From positions 97,595 through 136,147 of the forward strand of contig NZ_JAAZSQ010000006.1 in assembly GCF_012395835.1 (NCBI RefSeq): a stretch of 38,553 nt of DNA, in the 5' to 3' direction. Below, piece after piece: positions 18,185-26,659 of the stretch. Below the pieces are notes generated by a model. It saw only the letters and a list, made by a program, of their open reading frames with translations, made no database searches and was not told the DNA's origin. A program made the translations under genes and the position numbers. Source of the stretch: Arthrobacter mobilis (GTDB lineage: Bacteria; Actinomycetota; Actinomycetes; Actinomycetales; Micrococcaceae). Every line of letters starts with the position of its first letter. Positions within the stretch are counted from its first letter, which is position 1.

Positions 18185-18784
18185 TTATAGCCCCAGTTCG
18201 CGCAGCAGGTCCGTGCCCGGCGTGTGGTGGATGGCGTTGATGCCCAGGGTCCGGGCCGCATGCACGTTCGCGTGCTGGTCGTCGATGAACACCACCTCGG
18301 CCGGATCGGTGGCCAGCGTGTCCAGCACGTGCCGGAAGACTCCCGGTTCGGGTTTGGTCAGGCCGATGCCGGAGCTGAAGAACATCTCCGCGAAGTACTT
18401 TGTCCACGGCGCCGTGGAGAACTCCTCCGCCATGGCTGCCGGCATGTTGGACAGCACCGCCAGGCGGGCCCCCCGGGAGTGGAGCATTTCCAGCACGTCC
18501 AGGGTATCCAGGTTCAGGTGCGACCACTGGATCGCGTCCAGCGAGTCCAGCTCGCTGGCCAGGCCGATCCCAACCTCCCGGCCGAGCACCAGCGACCAGT
18601 ACTGCACCGGATCGAGCTTGCCCTCGTCGTAGTCCAGCCGGTGCATCCAGTAGGTGCTGCCGGAATGCCGCAGCGGGATCCCCGCCGCTTCTTCGAGGGC
18701 CTCCCAGTCCTCCGCCTCAGGCGCGGTGGAAATGACCATCCCATAGTCGAACAGGTACCATCCGGGCTGCTGCGGAGCTTCCAT
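18185..18784 (-). CDS. HAD-superfamily phosphatase (YihX-like)
   Basis: 199 residues. Motif I is FDYGMVIS: the nucleophile Asp is present, but the second motif Asp (DxD) is replaced by Gly, as also seen in 'FDFGNV'-type HADs. Motif II is VLSNMP, motif III the Lys of GLTKPEPGVFRHVL and motif IV FIDDQHANVHAA. The cap is the small helical C1 type. The nearest known group is the YihX-like sugar-phosphate phosphatases; the substrate is uncertain. The ATG is preceded by TACTCT at six bases, consistent with leaderless transcription, and a longer reading upstream is Arg/Pro-rich and not credible. Confidence 0.88.
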   Translation of the reverse strand: MEAPQQPGWYLFDYGMVISTAPEAEDWEALEEAAGIPLRHSGSTYWMHRLDYDEGKLDPVQYWSLVLGREVGIGLASELDSLDAIQWSHLNLDTLDVLEMLHSRGARLAVLSNMPAAMAEEFSTAPWTKYFAEMFFSSGIGLTKPEPGVFRHVLDTLATDPAEVVFIDDQHANVHAARTLGINAIHHTPGTDLLRELGL

Positions 18785-18790
18785 TGGTCC

Positions 18791-18796
18791 AGAGTA
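18791..18796 (-). promoter_or_regulatory. -10 box TACTCT of the HAD gene
   Basis: Minus-strand TACTCT, six bases before the ATG; it selects the short start. Confidence 0.4.
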
Positions 18797-18903
18797 CGGC
18801 CGCGGTGCCGGTCGCAATAGTGGCAGCAGGTAAATTTGCGGTGAAGATTGCCGGGGTGCCGGACGCAGCCTGTGCCTTGCCATCGGCAGGGGGCCGCAGA
18901 CGG

Positions 18904-18909
18904 TAATCT
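18904..18909 (+). promoter_or_regulatory. -10 box TAATCT of a leaderless promoter
   Basis: TAATCT is six bases before GTG 18916. It supports this GTG as both transcription and translation start of the exonuclease-BRCT gene. Confidence 0.5.
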
Positions 18910-18915
18910 TGATGG

Positions 18916-19932
18916 GTGGGAATTGAGTTCACGGCCATTGACTTCGAGACAGCAAACGGGTTCCGGGGCTCCGCCTGCTCCGTGGGCCTGAGCAAGGTCC
19001 GTGACGGAAAGATCGTGGCCGAGGCGTCCTGGCTGATGCGCCCGCCGGCCGGCTACGACCGCTTCGATCCCCGCAATGTGCGGATCCACGGCATTACCGA
19101 GGAGATGGTCGCGGGCCGCCCGCGCTTCGGGGACCTGTTCGCGGACATGGCGGACTTCATCGGTCCGGACCTCCTGGTGGCCCACAATGCCGCCTTCGAC
19201 CTTGGCGTAATCCGTTCCGCCCTGGAAGTTTCCGAGCTGGCCGGCCCGGCCTATGACTATGCCTGCACGGTGATCCTGTCCCGGCGCAGCTACTCGCTGG
19301 TCTCCTATTCGCTGCCCTTTGTCGCCGAGGCCGCCGGTGTGCCGCTGCTGCACCACCACGACGCCGTCGAAGACGCCCGTGCCTGCGCCGGCATCATGAT
19401 CGACATCGCCGGCAGGCATGGTGCCGGCAGCATCGCTGACCTGTTCACCGTCCTGGACCTGCCAGCTTCCCGGATGGAGGCCTACGAACCGGGCCGGGAC
19501 GTGCTGTCCAAGGCGACCTTGGCAGAACGGGACCGGCAGCAGGCAGGCATCGGAACCGGGGGAAGCTGGGCGGGCGGCTGGACCGGCTGGCCGGACGAAG
19601 GCAGCAACCCGCCGGCCAACCTGGCCGCGGACCGGACCCACCCGCTGTACGGGCAGACAGTGGTGTTCACCGGGAATCTGGGCATGCCGCGGCAGCAGGC
19701 GAAGAACCGTGCCGCAGAACTGGGCGCCCAGCCGGCCAGCAGCGTCACCCGCAGGACCACCGTACTGGTGGTCGGGGACGGATTTTCCGCAGCGGATCTG
19801 AAGAGCGGCCGGCTGACGGCAAAGGCTCGGAAGGTACTCGAACTGCACAGCCGCGGCCAGCAGATCGAGGTGCTTTCCGAGGGCGAATTCCTGCAGATGG
19901 TTGGCGGCAGCTGGCCCGAGACCGGGGCCTGA
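18916..19932 (+). CDS. DEDDh 3'-5' exonuclease with C-terminal BRCT domain
   Basis: 338 residues. An N-terminal DnaQ/epsilon-like exonuclease (1-170) shows all five DEDDh residues: D9 and E11 (AIDFET), D95 (HNAAFD), H148 and D153 (HHHDAVEDARA). After a Gly/Trp-rich linker (about 205-235) a BRCT domain (about 238-330) begins HPLYGQTVVFTGNLG and contains TTVLVVGD. The same architecture occurs in stand-alone actinobacterial proteins called 'DNA polymerase III epsilon-like'. It probably acts in DNA repair or proofreading; the partner is unknown. Confidence 0.92.
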   Translation: MGIEFTAIDFETANGFRGSACSVGLSKVRDGKIVAEASWLMRPPAGYDRFDPRNVRIHGITEEMVAGRPRFGDLFADMADFIGPDLLVAHNAAFDLGVIRSALEVSELAGPAYDYACTVILSRRSYSLVSYSLPFVAEAAGVPLLHHHDAVEDARACAGIMIDIAGRHGAGSIADLFTVLDLPASRMEAYEPGRDVLSKATLAERDRQQAGIGTGGSWAGGWTGWPDEGSNPPANLAADRTHPLYGQTVVFTGNLGMPRQQAKNRAAELGAQPASSVTRRTTVLVVGDGFSAADLKSGRLTAKARKVLELHSRGQQIEVLSEGEFLQMVGGSWPETGA

Positions 19933-19951
19933 GCCCCGGCTGCCGGACCGG

Positions 19952-21034
19952 TTACGCCGGTTGTTCGGGGGCCTGGGTCAGGGCCAGGAACCGGTTCGCC
20001 ATTTCCCGGACAAGTTCCGGTGCCTCGGCGGTCCGCAGCCAGGCCTCGGGCAGGGCGGACTCGCCGTAGAGAGCGCCCAGCAGCTGCCCGGCCATGCTGC
20101 CGATGGCAGCGCTGCCGGCCCTGCGGCCGACGGCGGCGGCCAGGGCGCGCCGGCAGTGCTCCTCCGGCGTCGCCGCCCCGGCGGTGGCCAGCACGGCGCG
20201 GATGGCAGCGGCGAGCGCCTCCTCGGCGTGTCCGCTGCCCGGCGTGTCCGCAGGCTCCGGCTGGGTTCCTGCGGCCAGCTCCAAGGCGCGGCGCAGGGCC
20301 GGGGCGACGCCGGTGGCGGCGCTTTCCCGCCCGGCCCTGGCCGCAGCGGCCCGGACTGCGTCCGGCAGGGCCGCGTCCTCCTGGACAATCATCCGGATGA
20401 TGCCGCTGAAGGCGGCAGCACTGTGCTGGGCGGAAGGATGTCCGTGGGTGATGGCAGCGCCGTCGACCGTGAGCTTGTACACAGTTTCCGCCGAAACGAA
20501 GGGGAGCAGGCCGAACGGGGCCGAGCGGACGAGCGCGCCGCCGTCGCGGGCCTCGCGGTTCAGGGGACGGGTCGGCGTGCCCATTTCCCCGGTCGTCAGA
20601 GCGGACAGGCACGTCTCGCCGGGGGAGCGCCGGTGGTGGAGCACGGCCTGGCCGTCGATCCAACGCGGCTGAGGTTCGGGGGCGGAGTCCGGGAAGCGGC
20701 CGTCCTGGGTGGCGTACCACCGCAGGTAGGCCAGCCAGAGGCAGGCTGCTTCGTCCGCCGCCACCCCGGCGTTGGCCCATTCCAGGGCTTCGGTCAGCCC
20801 GTCCAGGGTGTACAGCGTTAGCTGGGTCACGCCGCTGAAGTGCCGCGGCCCGTCCAGCTGGCCGAAGTCCTGCAGTCCGGCACCAATCCGGGCCTCGATC
20901 TCCTGCCAGCTGCTGTATTCGACGGCATAGCCGAGCTGGTCCCCGAGTGCGCCGCCGGACAGGCAGCCGCGGACGCGGGAGGCAAAGCCGGGGGAGCCGG
21001 ACTGGACGGGGGCACCGGATGCTGCTTCTGTCAC
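19952..21034 (-). CDS. ADP-ribosylglycohydrolase-like protein lacking metal-site aspartates
   Basis: 360 residues. The fold is that of the DraG/ARH family: GCLSGGALGDQLGYAVEY (23-40) is the conserved N-terminal loop, THGHPSAQHSAAAFSGII (196-213) matches the central helix, and AGQLLGALYG (315-324) the C-terminal helix. Active relatives bind two Mg ions through an (S/T)DDT motif and a GDxDxxG motif. Here the first reads SGVT (67-70) and the second AGSAAIG (306-312), so the acidic ligands are missing from both. Hydrolysis of ADP-ribose bonds is therefore unlikely; a binding or scaffold role is inferred. Start: GTG, eight bases after a TAGACT -10 box; longer readings upstream are low-complexity. 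Confidence 0.8.
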   Translation of the reverse strand: MTEAASGAPVQSGSPGFASRVRGCLSGGALGDQLGYAVEYSSWQEIEARIGAGLQDFGQLDGPRHFSGVTQLTLYTLDGLTEALEWANAGVAADEAACLWLAYLRWYATQDGRFPDSAPEPQPRWIDGQAVLHHRRSPGETCLSALTTGEMGTPTRPLNREARDGGALVRSAPFGLLPFVSAETVYKLTVDGAAITHGHPSAQHSAAAFSGIIRMIVQEDAALPDAVRAAAARAGRESAATGVAPALRRALELAAGTQPEPADTPGSGHAEEALAAAIRAVLATAGAATPEEHCRRALAAAVGRRAGSAAIGSMAGQLLGALYGESALPEAWLRTAEAPELVREMANRFLALTQAPEQPA

Positions 21035-21042
21035 GTTGACCA

Positions 21043-21048
21043 AGTCTA
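21043..21048 (-). promoter_or_regulatory. -10 box TAGACT of the ADP-ribosylglycohydrolase-like gene
   Basis: Minus-strand TAGACT, eight bases before the GTG; no Shine-Dalgarno is present. Confidence 0.4.
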
Positions 21049-21060
21049 GCGGCCGAGGGA

Positions 21061-21087
21061 CCCGCCGCGAGCGGAGCGAGCGGTGGG
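21061..21087. repeat. Hairpin with GAGCGGAGCGA loop
   Basis: CCCGCCGC pairs with GCGGTGGG (one G-U) around the loop GAGCGGAGCGA. It shares its loop core with the element at 3972-4020, but it lies between divergent genes, in the upstream region of both, not after a stop codon. Confidence 0.5.
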
Positions 21088-21221
21088 AGCGTTGGGAGGA
21101 CGGGATCCGCCACTGCCTACAGGAACCATCCAGCTTTCTCCCAGAATCCGGTGCGAGGGTGGAGACGTTTGTGAGCAAAGGGCCGGCACCTGCCGGCTGC
21201 AGCGGAAGGAATGACCGGATC

Positions 21222-22202
21222 ATGTCAGCAGAACAGCCCGAGGGCCGGGTCGAGCGGGAGCCCGCCGCAGCCGTGGAGCGGACGCCGGGAGCGCCGGGGG
21301 GCCACTCGTTGTCCGCCCGGATCGGTGCCGAGGCGGCCGGGTCCTTCCTGATCGTCGGCGGCGCCCTGGGCATCGGGATGTTCAATCCGCAGGGCGGCTT
21401 TGCGGTGCCCTTCGGGTTCGGCTTCGCCGTGGTCGCTGCCATGCTGGCCTTCGGCTACGTTTCCGGGGGCCACTTCAATCCGGCCATCACCCTGGGCACC
21501 GCGCTGGCAGGCCGCACCGCCTGGAAGCAGGTCCTGCCTTACATCGTGGCGCAGGTGGCCGGCGCGTCGCTGGCCACGTTGACCCTGTGGGTGATTCTCC
21601 GCAGCCACCCGGCCGGCGCTGAGTCGCAGAACCTTTTCACGGCCATTTCCAACAGTTTCGATGCCACTGGCAGCAGCGGTTTCTCCCTGGCGGGCGTCTT
21701 CCTGGCCGAGGCGGTGTGCACCGGACTGCTGGTCGCCGTGTACCTGGGTGCGACGGCGCGCCGGGCCTGGCCCGGCAGCGCGCCGTTCGCCGTCGGCCTG
21801 GTGCTGGCCGTGCTGGCCGCTTTCCTGCTGCCGGTCTCCAACGCCGGCCTTAACCCGGCCCGGTCCACCGCCACCGTCTACTTCGGCGATGGCACCGCTG
21901 CCGGACAGCTGTGGGTGTTCTGGGTGGCCCCGCTGCTGGGCGCGGTGATTGCCGGGCTGATCTACCGCAGCGCCGAGAGCGTGCCGCAGCGCGCCGGCAC
22001 CAAGGCCGGCAAGGACAAGCCAGACAAGGCCAGGACCGGCAAGGGCAGGCAGGCTGCCGACGCCGGGGCCGCCCAGGGCCAGGGTACCGTGGCCGGCGGC
22101 AAGACCGGACAGCCGCAGGATGACGGCGCCGCCGAGGCGCGGGACTTCTTCGATGGCCGGCCGGGCCAGGCCCGGAACGAGGGCGGCCCGGCCGCCCGCT
22201 AG
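21222..22202 (+). CDS. MIP-family channel (aquaporin-like) with long charged C-terminal tail
   Basis: 326 residues. Both half-helix NPA motifs are intact: GGHFNPAIT (NPA 86-88) and NAGLNPARS (NPA 211-213, selectivity-filter R214). Six transmembrane helices surround them, from about 38 to 252. The pore resembles AqpZ-type water channels more than glycerol facilitators. The last 70 or so residues form a hydrophilic tail rich in Lys, Gly, Ala and Gln, unusual for bacterial MIPs and predicted cytoplasmic. Start: ATG with GGAAGGA 11 nt upstream. GTG 21171, in frame with GGAG six bases before it, is a real alternative and would add 17 residues. Confidence 0.88.
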   Translation: MSAEQPEGRVEREPAAAVERTPGAPGGHSLSARIGAEAAGSFLIVGGALGIGMFNPQGGFAVPFGFGFAVVAAMLAFGYVSGGHFNPAITLGTALAGRTAWKQVLPYIVAQVAGASLATLTLWVILRSHPAGAESQNLFTAISNSFDATGSSGFSLAGVFLAEAVCTGLLVAVYLGATARRAWPGSAPFAVGLVLAVLAAFLLPVSNAGLNPARSTATVYFGDGTAAGQLWVFWVAPLLGAVIAGLIYRSAESVPQRAGTKAGKDKPDKARTGKGRQAADAGAAQGQGTVAGGKTGQPQDDGAAEARDFFDGRPGQARNEGGPAAR

Positions 22203-22286
22203 GCAAGGCAGGCCCGGCCCGACGGCGCCGAGGCGTGGCACGCCGGTAATGACAGTGCCCGTACCGGAATTGTCCTTCCCGGCCGG

Positions 22287-22292
22287 TAGCGT
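22287..22292 (+). promoter_or_regulatory. -10 box TAGCGT of the sbcDC operon
   Basis: TAGCGT is six bases before the sbcD ATG; no Shine-Dalgarno is seen, so a leaderless message is likely. Confidence 0.4.
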
Positions 22293-22298
22293 TGAAGC

Positions 22299-23468
22299 AT
22301 GCGGATACTGCACACATCGGACTGGCATTTGGGGCGATCCTTCCACGGGGTGGGAATGCTCCCGGCACAGCGGCATTTCCTCGACCAGCTCGTGCAGAGC
22401 GTGCAGGAGAAGTCGGTGGACGTGGTCCTGATTGCCGGCGATGTGTACGACCGCGCGCTGCCGGGCGTGGATGTGGTCAACCTGCTCTCGGACACCCTGG
22501 CCCGGATCCGCGCGGCCGGAGCCCGGATCATTATGACCAGCGGCAATCATGACTCGGCCTCGCGGCTGGGCTTTGGCGGAGCGGTCCTGGCCCACGGCGG
22601 GGTGCACGTGCGCACCCGCACGGCGGACCTGGCCATGCCGGTGGAGCTGGAGCTGGACGGGGCACTGCTGGCCGTCTACGGGATCCCGTACCTGGAGCCG
22701 AGGCTGTGCGCCGAGGAACTGGGCGCCGAGGCCCCCGCCCACACCGCCGTCATGCAGGCGGCCCTGGAACGGATCCGCGCGGACCTGGCCGCCCGCCGGA
22801 ACGCCGGCCGGGCCGCGACGGTGCATTCGCTGGTGCTGGCGCACACCTTTGCCAGCGGCGGCCTGACCTCGGACAGCGAGCGGGACCTGAGCATCGGCGG
22901 CGTCGGTGCCATCCCGTTGGACCTCTTCGACGGCCTGGACTACGTGGCGCTGGGCCACTTGCACGGCCGCCAGCAACTAAGCCAGTCGGTGCGCTATTCC
23001 GGCTCCCCGCTGCCGTATTCCTTCTCCGAGGCCGGCCACCGCAAAGGCGGCTACCTGGTTGAGTTCGACACCGGCGGCCTGGCCGGCGTCGAGGAAATCA
23101 ACTGGGAGACCGGGCGCCGGCTGGCCATCCTGAAGGCGACCATGGCGGAACTGCTGGACTCACCGGAGTACGGCTGGGCCGAGGAAGCCTACTGCCAGAT
23201 CACCCTCACGGATAACGAGCGTCCGCTGCGGGCCATGGAGCGGTTGCGCGAACGGTTCCCTGACACCCTGGTGCTCGCCTTCGAGCCCGCCTCCGGACCG
23301 CAGCGGAACACACACACCTACAGCGAACGAATTGCCAAGGCCCAGGATGACCTGGACATCTGCTGCGGCTTCCTCGAGCATGTGCGTTCCCGGGCCGCCG
23401 ACGACGCCGAGCGCCGGCTGCTGGCCGGGGCCCTGGAACAGGCAGCAGCGGCGGAGGTGTCCGCATGA
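22299..23468 (+). CDS. sbcD: Exonuclease SbcCD, subunit D (Mre11-like nuclease)
   Basis: 389 residues. The metallophosphoesterase ligands are all present: D8 and H10 (TSDWHLG), D48 (IAGDVYD), N83 and H84 (SGNHDS), H182 (LAHTFASGG), and H220 and H222 (LGHLHG). With SbcC it forms an ATP-dependent complex that opens DNA hairpins and trims blocked double-strand ends. Its end overlaps sbcC by the ATGA arrangement, so the two subunits are made together. The C-terminal cap is ordinary in length. Confidence 0.96.
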   Translation: MRILHTSDWHLGRSFHGVGMLPAQRHFLDQLVQSVQEKSVDVVLIAGDVYDRALPGVDVVNLLSDTLARIRAAGARIIMTSGNHDSASRLGFGGAVLAHGGVHVRTRTADLAMPVELELDGALLAVYGIPYLEPRLCAEELGAEAPAHTAVMQAALERIRADLAARRNAGRAATVHSLVLAHTFASGGLTSDSERDLSIGGVGAIPLDLFDGLDYVALGHLHGRQQLSQSVRYSGSPLPYSFSEAGHRKGGYLVEFDTGGLAGVEEINWETGRRLAILKATMAELLDSPEYGWAEEAYCQITLTDNERPLRAMERLRERFPDTLVLAFEPASGPQRNTHTYSERIAKAQDDLDICCGFLEHVRSRAADDAERRLLAGALEQAAAAEVSA

Positions 23469-26400
23469 GGATCCACCGGCTCGAAATCCAGGCCTTCGGT
23501 CCGTTTGCCGGGCGGCAGCGGATCGACTTCGACGAGCTCGGCGCCCAAGGGCTCTTCCTGCTCAACGGCCAGACCGGCGCCGGCAAGACCAGCGTCCTGG
23601 ACGCCGTCTGCTTTGCCCTGTACGGCTCGGTGCCCGGGGCACGGCAGAACGGCAAGCGGCTGCGCAGCGACCATGCCGAGGCCACCACCGCTCCGGAGGT
23701 GGTCTGTGAATTCAGCGCCCGCGGCCGGCGCTTCGAGGTCACCCGCAGCCCGCAGTGGGACCGCCCGTCCGCACGCTCGGGCAAGGGCACCACGGTGCAG
23801 CAGGCCAAGACGCTGCTGCGCGAGCGCATCGGCGGCAGCTGGGTGGAAAAGTCAGCCCGCAGCGACGAGGCAGCCGTCGAACTGGGGGAGCTCCTCGGGA
23901 TGAGCCTGGACCAGTTCACCAAGGTCGTGCTGCTGCCGCAGGGGGAGTTCGCCGCCTTCCTGCGCGCGGACGCCAAGGAACGCCGTCCCCTGCTGCAGCG
24001 GCTGTTCAACACACAGCGCTTCGAGGCCGTCGAGCAGGCCCTGGCCTTGGACGCCGGGACGGCCCGGACCGGCTATGACCAGGCCCGGGCAGCAGTGGAG
24101 CAGCTGCTGCGCGCAGCCCGCGAGGAGGCAGCCCGCCATCTGAACCCCGGAGAGGTCCCGGAGGAGGCCGCGACCGGCGCGGCGGAACTGGAGCAGCTGC
24201 AGCGCGCCCTTGCCGCGCTCGCCGGCAGGGCTGCCGCCGAAGCCGCCGGGGCGGCCGCGGAACTGGAACAGCTGCGCAGGCTGGTCACGGAGCAGGAACA
24301 GCGCCTGGGCGACCACGCCGAGCTGGCCATGCTGGAAGAACTCGAGGACAAGCACCGGAGCAATGAACCCGCCTGCCGGCAGCTGGCCGAAGACCTCGAG
24401 GCCCACCGCCGCGCGGAATTGCTCGCGGCGCCGATCCGGCACCGGGACCAGGCCGCGGCCCAGGCTGGCCTGGCCCGGGAGCAGGCCGGACGGCTGGCCG
24501 AGGCCGCAGCCTCCCATCCGCTGTACGCGGACTACGCGGCAGAGCTGCCGGCGCCGCCGCCCGGTGGAGACCCGGAGGAAACCCTGGAAGGGCTCCTCGC
24601 GGAAGCAGCGGACCGGGCAGGGGCACGCCTGGGCCAGGTCCAGGCACTCCTGCCGGAGGAAGAGCGGCTTCGTGCCCTCGCGGACTCCGAGGCGCAACTG
24701 GAAGCCGGGCTCCTCGGGCTCAGCGTGGAAATGCGCCGCACCGCAGAGCAGACCGAGGCCTTGCGGGCGGAGGCGGCCAGGCTGCAGGCCGACCTGCAGT
24801 CCCTGCAGACCTCTGCCGCAGACGTCCCGGATCTCGAGCGGGGCCTGGAGGCGGCCGAAGCCCTGGCCGCGACCGTTACCGAGCATGAAGCGTGCAGGGC
24901 GCAGCTGGCCGAAGCCGCCGGCGCGCGGGATGAGGCCAAGGCCCTGCAGCTGGACCTGAAGGAACGCTGGCTGGACCTGCTCCAGCAGCGCCTGGACAAT
25001 GCCGCGGCGGAGCTGGCCTCAAGGCTGGAGGACGGCGTGCCCTGCCCGGTGTGCGGTTCCGCCGAGCACCCGGCACCGGCCGGCAGCCCGACCGGCCGGC
25101 TGGTCGGTGAGGACGAAGAAGCCGCGGCCCGGCAGAAGCATGGCGAGGCCGAGGCCCGGCTTGCCCGGGCGCAGCAGGAATGTTCCCGGCTTGAAGCCCG
25201 GCTGGCCGCCCTGGCCGCCCGCGGCGGGGAGACTCCGGCGGACGAGGCGGAGGCCGCCGTCGAGCAGGCGCGCACCGGACTGGAAGCGGCGCGGCAGGCG
25301 GCACAGGCCCGGGAACGGCTCGAATCCCAGGCCGCAGCGGCCGCCGCGGCGCTGGAAGAACTCGCCCGGCAGGCGGCCCGGCTGGATGTCGACCATGCCG
25401 CAGCAGGCACGGAACTGAGGGCGGTGCAGGCGCAGCGCGAGGAGCTTGGCCGCAAGCTGGCCGAACTGACCCCGGCAGGCCGTACGCTGGCCGAGCATGC
25501 CGGCGACCTGTCCGCGCTCATCGCGGCCCTGTCCGCAGCGGCAAAGGCACTGGACGCCAGCCGCCATGCGGAGGCCTCGCTGGAACGCAGCCAGGCCGAG
25601 CTGGCCGCCGCCATCGCCGATTCGGCGTTCGACGGCGAGGAGCAGGTCCACGCGGCCCTGCTGTCCGCAGCGGACCTGAAGGCAATGCAGGCGGAGATCG
25701 AGGACCACACGTTGCTGGGGCAGCGTCTGCAGTTGCTGCAGGACTCCGAAAAAGTTGTCCGGGCCCGCCGGGACCGTCAGGCAGGACCCGCCCTGCCGGC
25801 CGCGGACGACGTCGAAGTGCTGCGCGGCCGGGCAGCGGAACTGGAGCAGGAGGTCCGGGACCGGCAGGTACGCAGCGGTGTTCTGCAGGCTTCGGACCGC
25901 CAGCTGCAGTCCTACGGGCCGCGCCTGGCCGAAGCCGCCGCGGAGCTTGAGGCAGCCCGGGAACGCTACGAGCGGATCCAGTCCGTGGCGGACACGGTTC
26001 GGGGCCTGGGCGAAAACGACCGGAAAATGACGCTGACCACCTACGTCCTGGCCGCACGATTGGAGCAGATCGCCGCCGCGGCTTCGGAACGGCTGGCCGC
26101 GATGACGGACGGACGCTACACGCTGGTGCACGACGACTCGAAATCGGGCAACAAGAAATCGGGGCTTGGACTGCACGTCAATGACGCCTGGACCGGGCAG
26201 CGCAGGGACACCGCCACGCTCTCGGGCGGCGAGTCCTTCATGGCCTCGCTGGCGCTGGCCCTGGGACTGGCCGACGTGGTGCAGGCCGAGGCAGGCGGCG
26301 TGGACATTGAGACGTTGTTCGTGGACGAAGGGTTCGGCAGCCTGGACGAGCAGGCGCTGGAACAGGTCATGGACGCACTGGAAGGTCTGCGCGACGGCGG

Positions 26401-26527
26401 CCGCATGGTGGGCCTGGTGAGCCATGTGCCGGAGATGAAGCTGCGCATCCCGGCACAACTGCAGGTGGCCAAGGGCCGGCAGGGCTCCACCGTTCAGCTG
26501 GTGTTCGCGGAGACCGGCGCAGTCTGA
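23465..26527 (+). CDS. sbcC: Exonuclease SbcCD, subunit C (SMC/Rad50-like ATPase)
   Basis: 1020 residues. Walker A is GQTGAGKT (35-42). Two long Ala/Glu/Leu-rich coiled coils flank a zinc hook CPVC (C527, C530) almost exactly at the middle. The C-terminal lobe carries the ABC signature LSGGES (S920) and Walker B LFVDEGFGSLDE (D954, E955). This is the complete Rad50-type layout; SbcC bridges DNA through the hook and powers the SbcD nuclease. Ala-rich coiled coils explain the long open shadow frames on the opposite strand. No anomaly beyond composition. Confidence 0.96.
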   Translation: MRIHRLEIQAFGPFAGRQRIDFDELGAQGLFLLNGQTGAGKTSVLDAVCFALYGSVPGARQNGKRLRSDHAEATTAPEVVCEFSARGRRFEVTRSPQWDRPSARSGKGTTVQQAKTLLRERIGGSWVEKSARSDEAAVELGELLGMSLDQFTKVVLLPQGEFAAFLRADAKERRPLLQRLFNTQRFEAVEQALALDAGTARTGYDQARAAVEQLLRAAREEAARHLNPGEVPEEAATGAAELEQLQRALAALAGRAAAEAAGAAAELEQLRRLVTEQEQRLGDHAELAMLEELEDKHRSNEPACRQLAEDLEAHRRAELLAAPIRHRDQAAAQAGLAREQAGRLAEAAASHPLYADYAAELPAPPPGGDPEETLEGLLAEAADRAGARLGQVQALLPEEERLRALADSEAQLEAGLLGLSVEMRRTAEQTEALRAEAARLQADLQSLQTSAADVPDLERGLEAAEALAATVTEHEACRAQLAEAAGARDEAKALQLDLKERWLDLLQQRLDNAAAELASRLEDGVPCPVCGSAEHPAPAGSPTGRLVGEDEEAAARQKHGEAEARLARAQQECSRLEARLAALAARGGETPADEAEAAVEQARTGLEAARQAAQARERLESQAAAAAAALEELARQAARLDVDHAAAGTELRAVQAQREELGRKLAELTPAGRTLAEHAGDLSALIAALSAAAKALDASRHAEASLERSQAELAAAIADSAFDGEEQVHAALLSAADLKAMQAEIEDHTLLGQRLQLLQDSEKVVRARRDRQAGPALPAADDVEVLRGRAAELEQEVRDRQVRSGVLQASDRQLQSYGPRLAEAAAELEAARERYERIQSVADTVRGLGENDRKMTLTTYVLAARLEQIAAAASERLAAMTDGRYTLVHDDSKSGNKKSGLGLHVNDAWTGQRRDTATLSGGESFMASLALALGLADVVQAEAGGVDIETLFVDEGFGSLDEQALEQVMDALEGLRDGGRMVGLVSHVPEMKLRIPAQLQVAKGRQGSTVQLVFAETGAV

Positions 26528-26659
26528 GCCGGCCCCGGCCGACCCGCCTGCCGCCGGCCGGGGCTGGCCCGCGCGTCGGTCGCTGGTAGACTTGGTCCGT
26601 TGTCCGGGTCGGGCGCATCGGGAGGCGGGACGATGCGCGATTGATGCTGACGGATTGCC

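Noticed and set aside
19482-21113. A 543-codon minus-strand frame overlapping the ADP-ribosylglycohydrolase-like gene
   Set aside because: It is Pro/Arg-rich, and the real protein lies in another frame of the same strand with family signatures and a promoter.
23465-26527. Repetitive Ala/Glu stretches in sbcC as DNA repeats
   Set aside because: They encode the coiled-coil arms of SbcC and show no regular DNA period.
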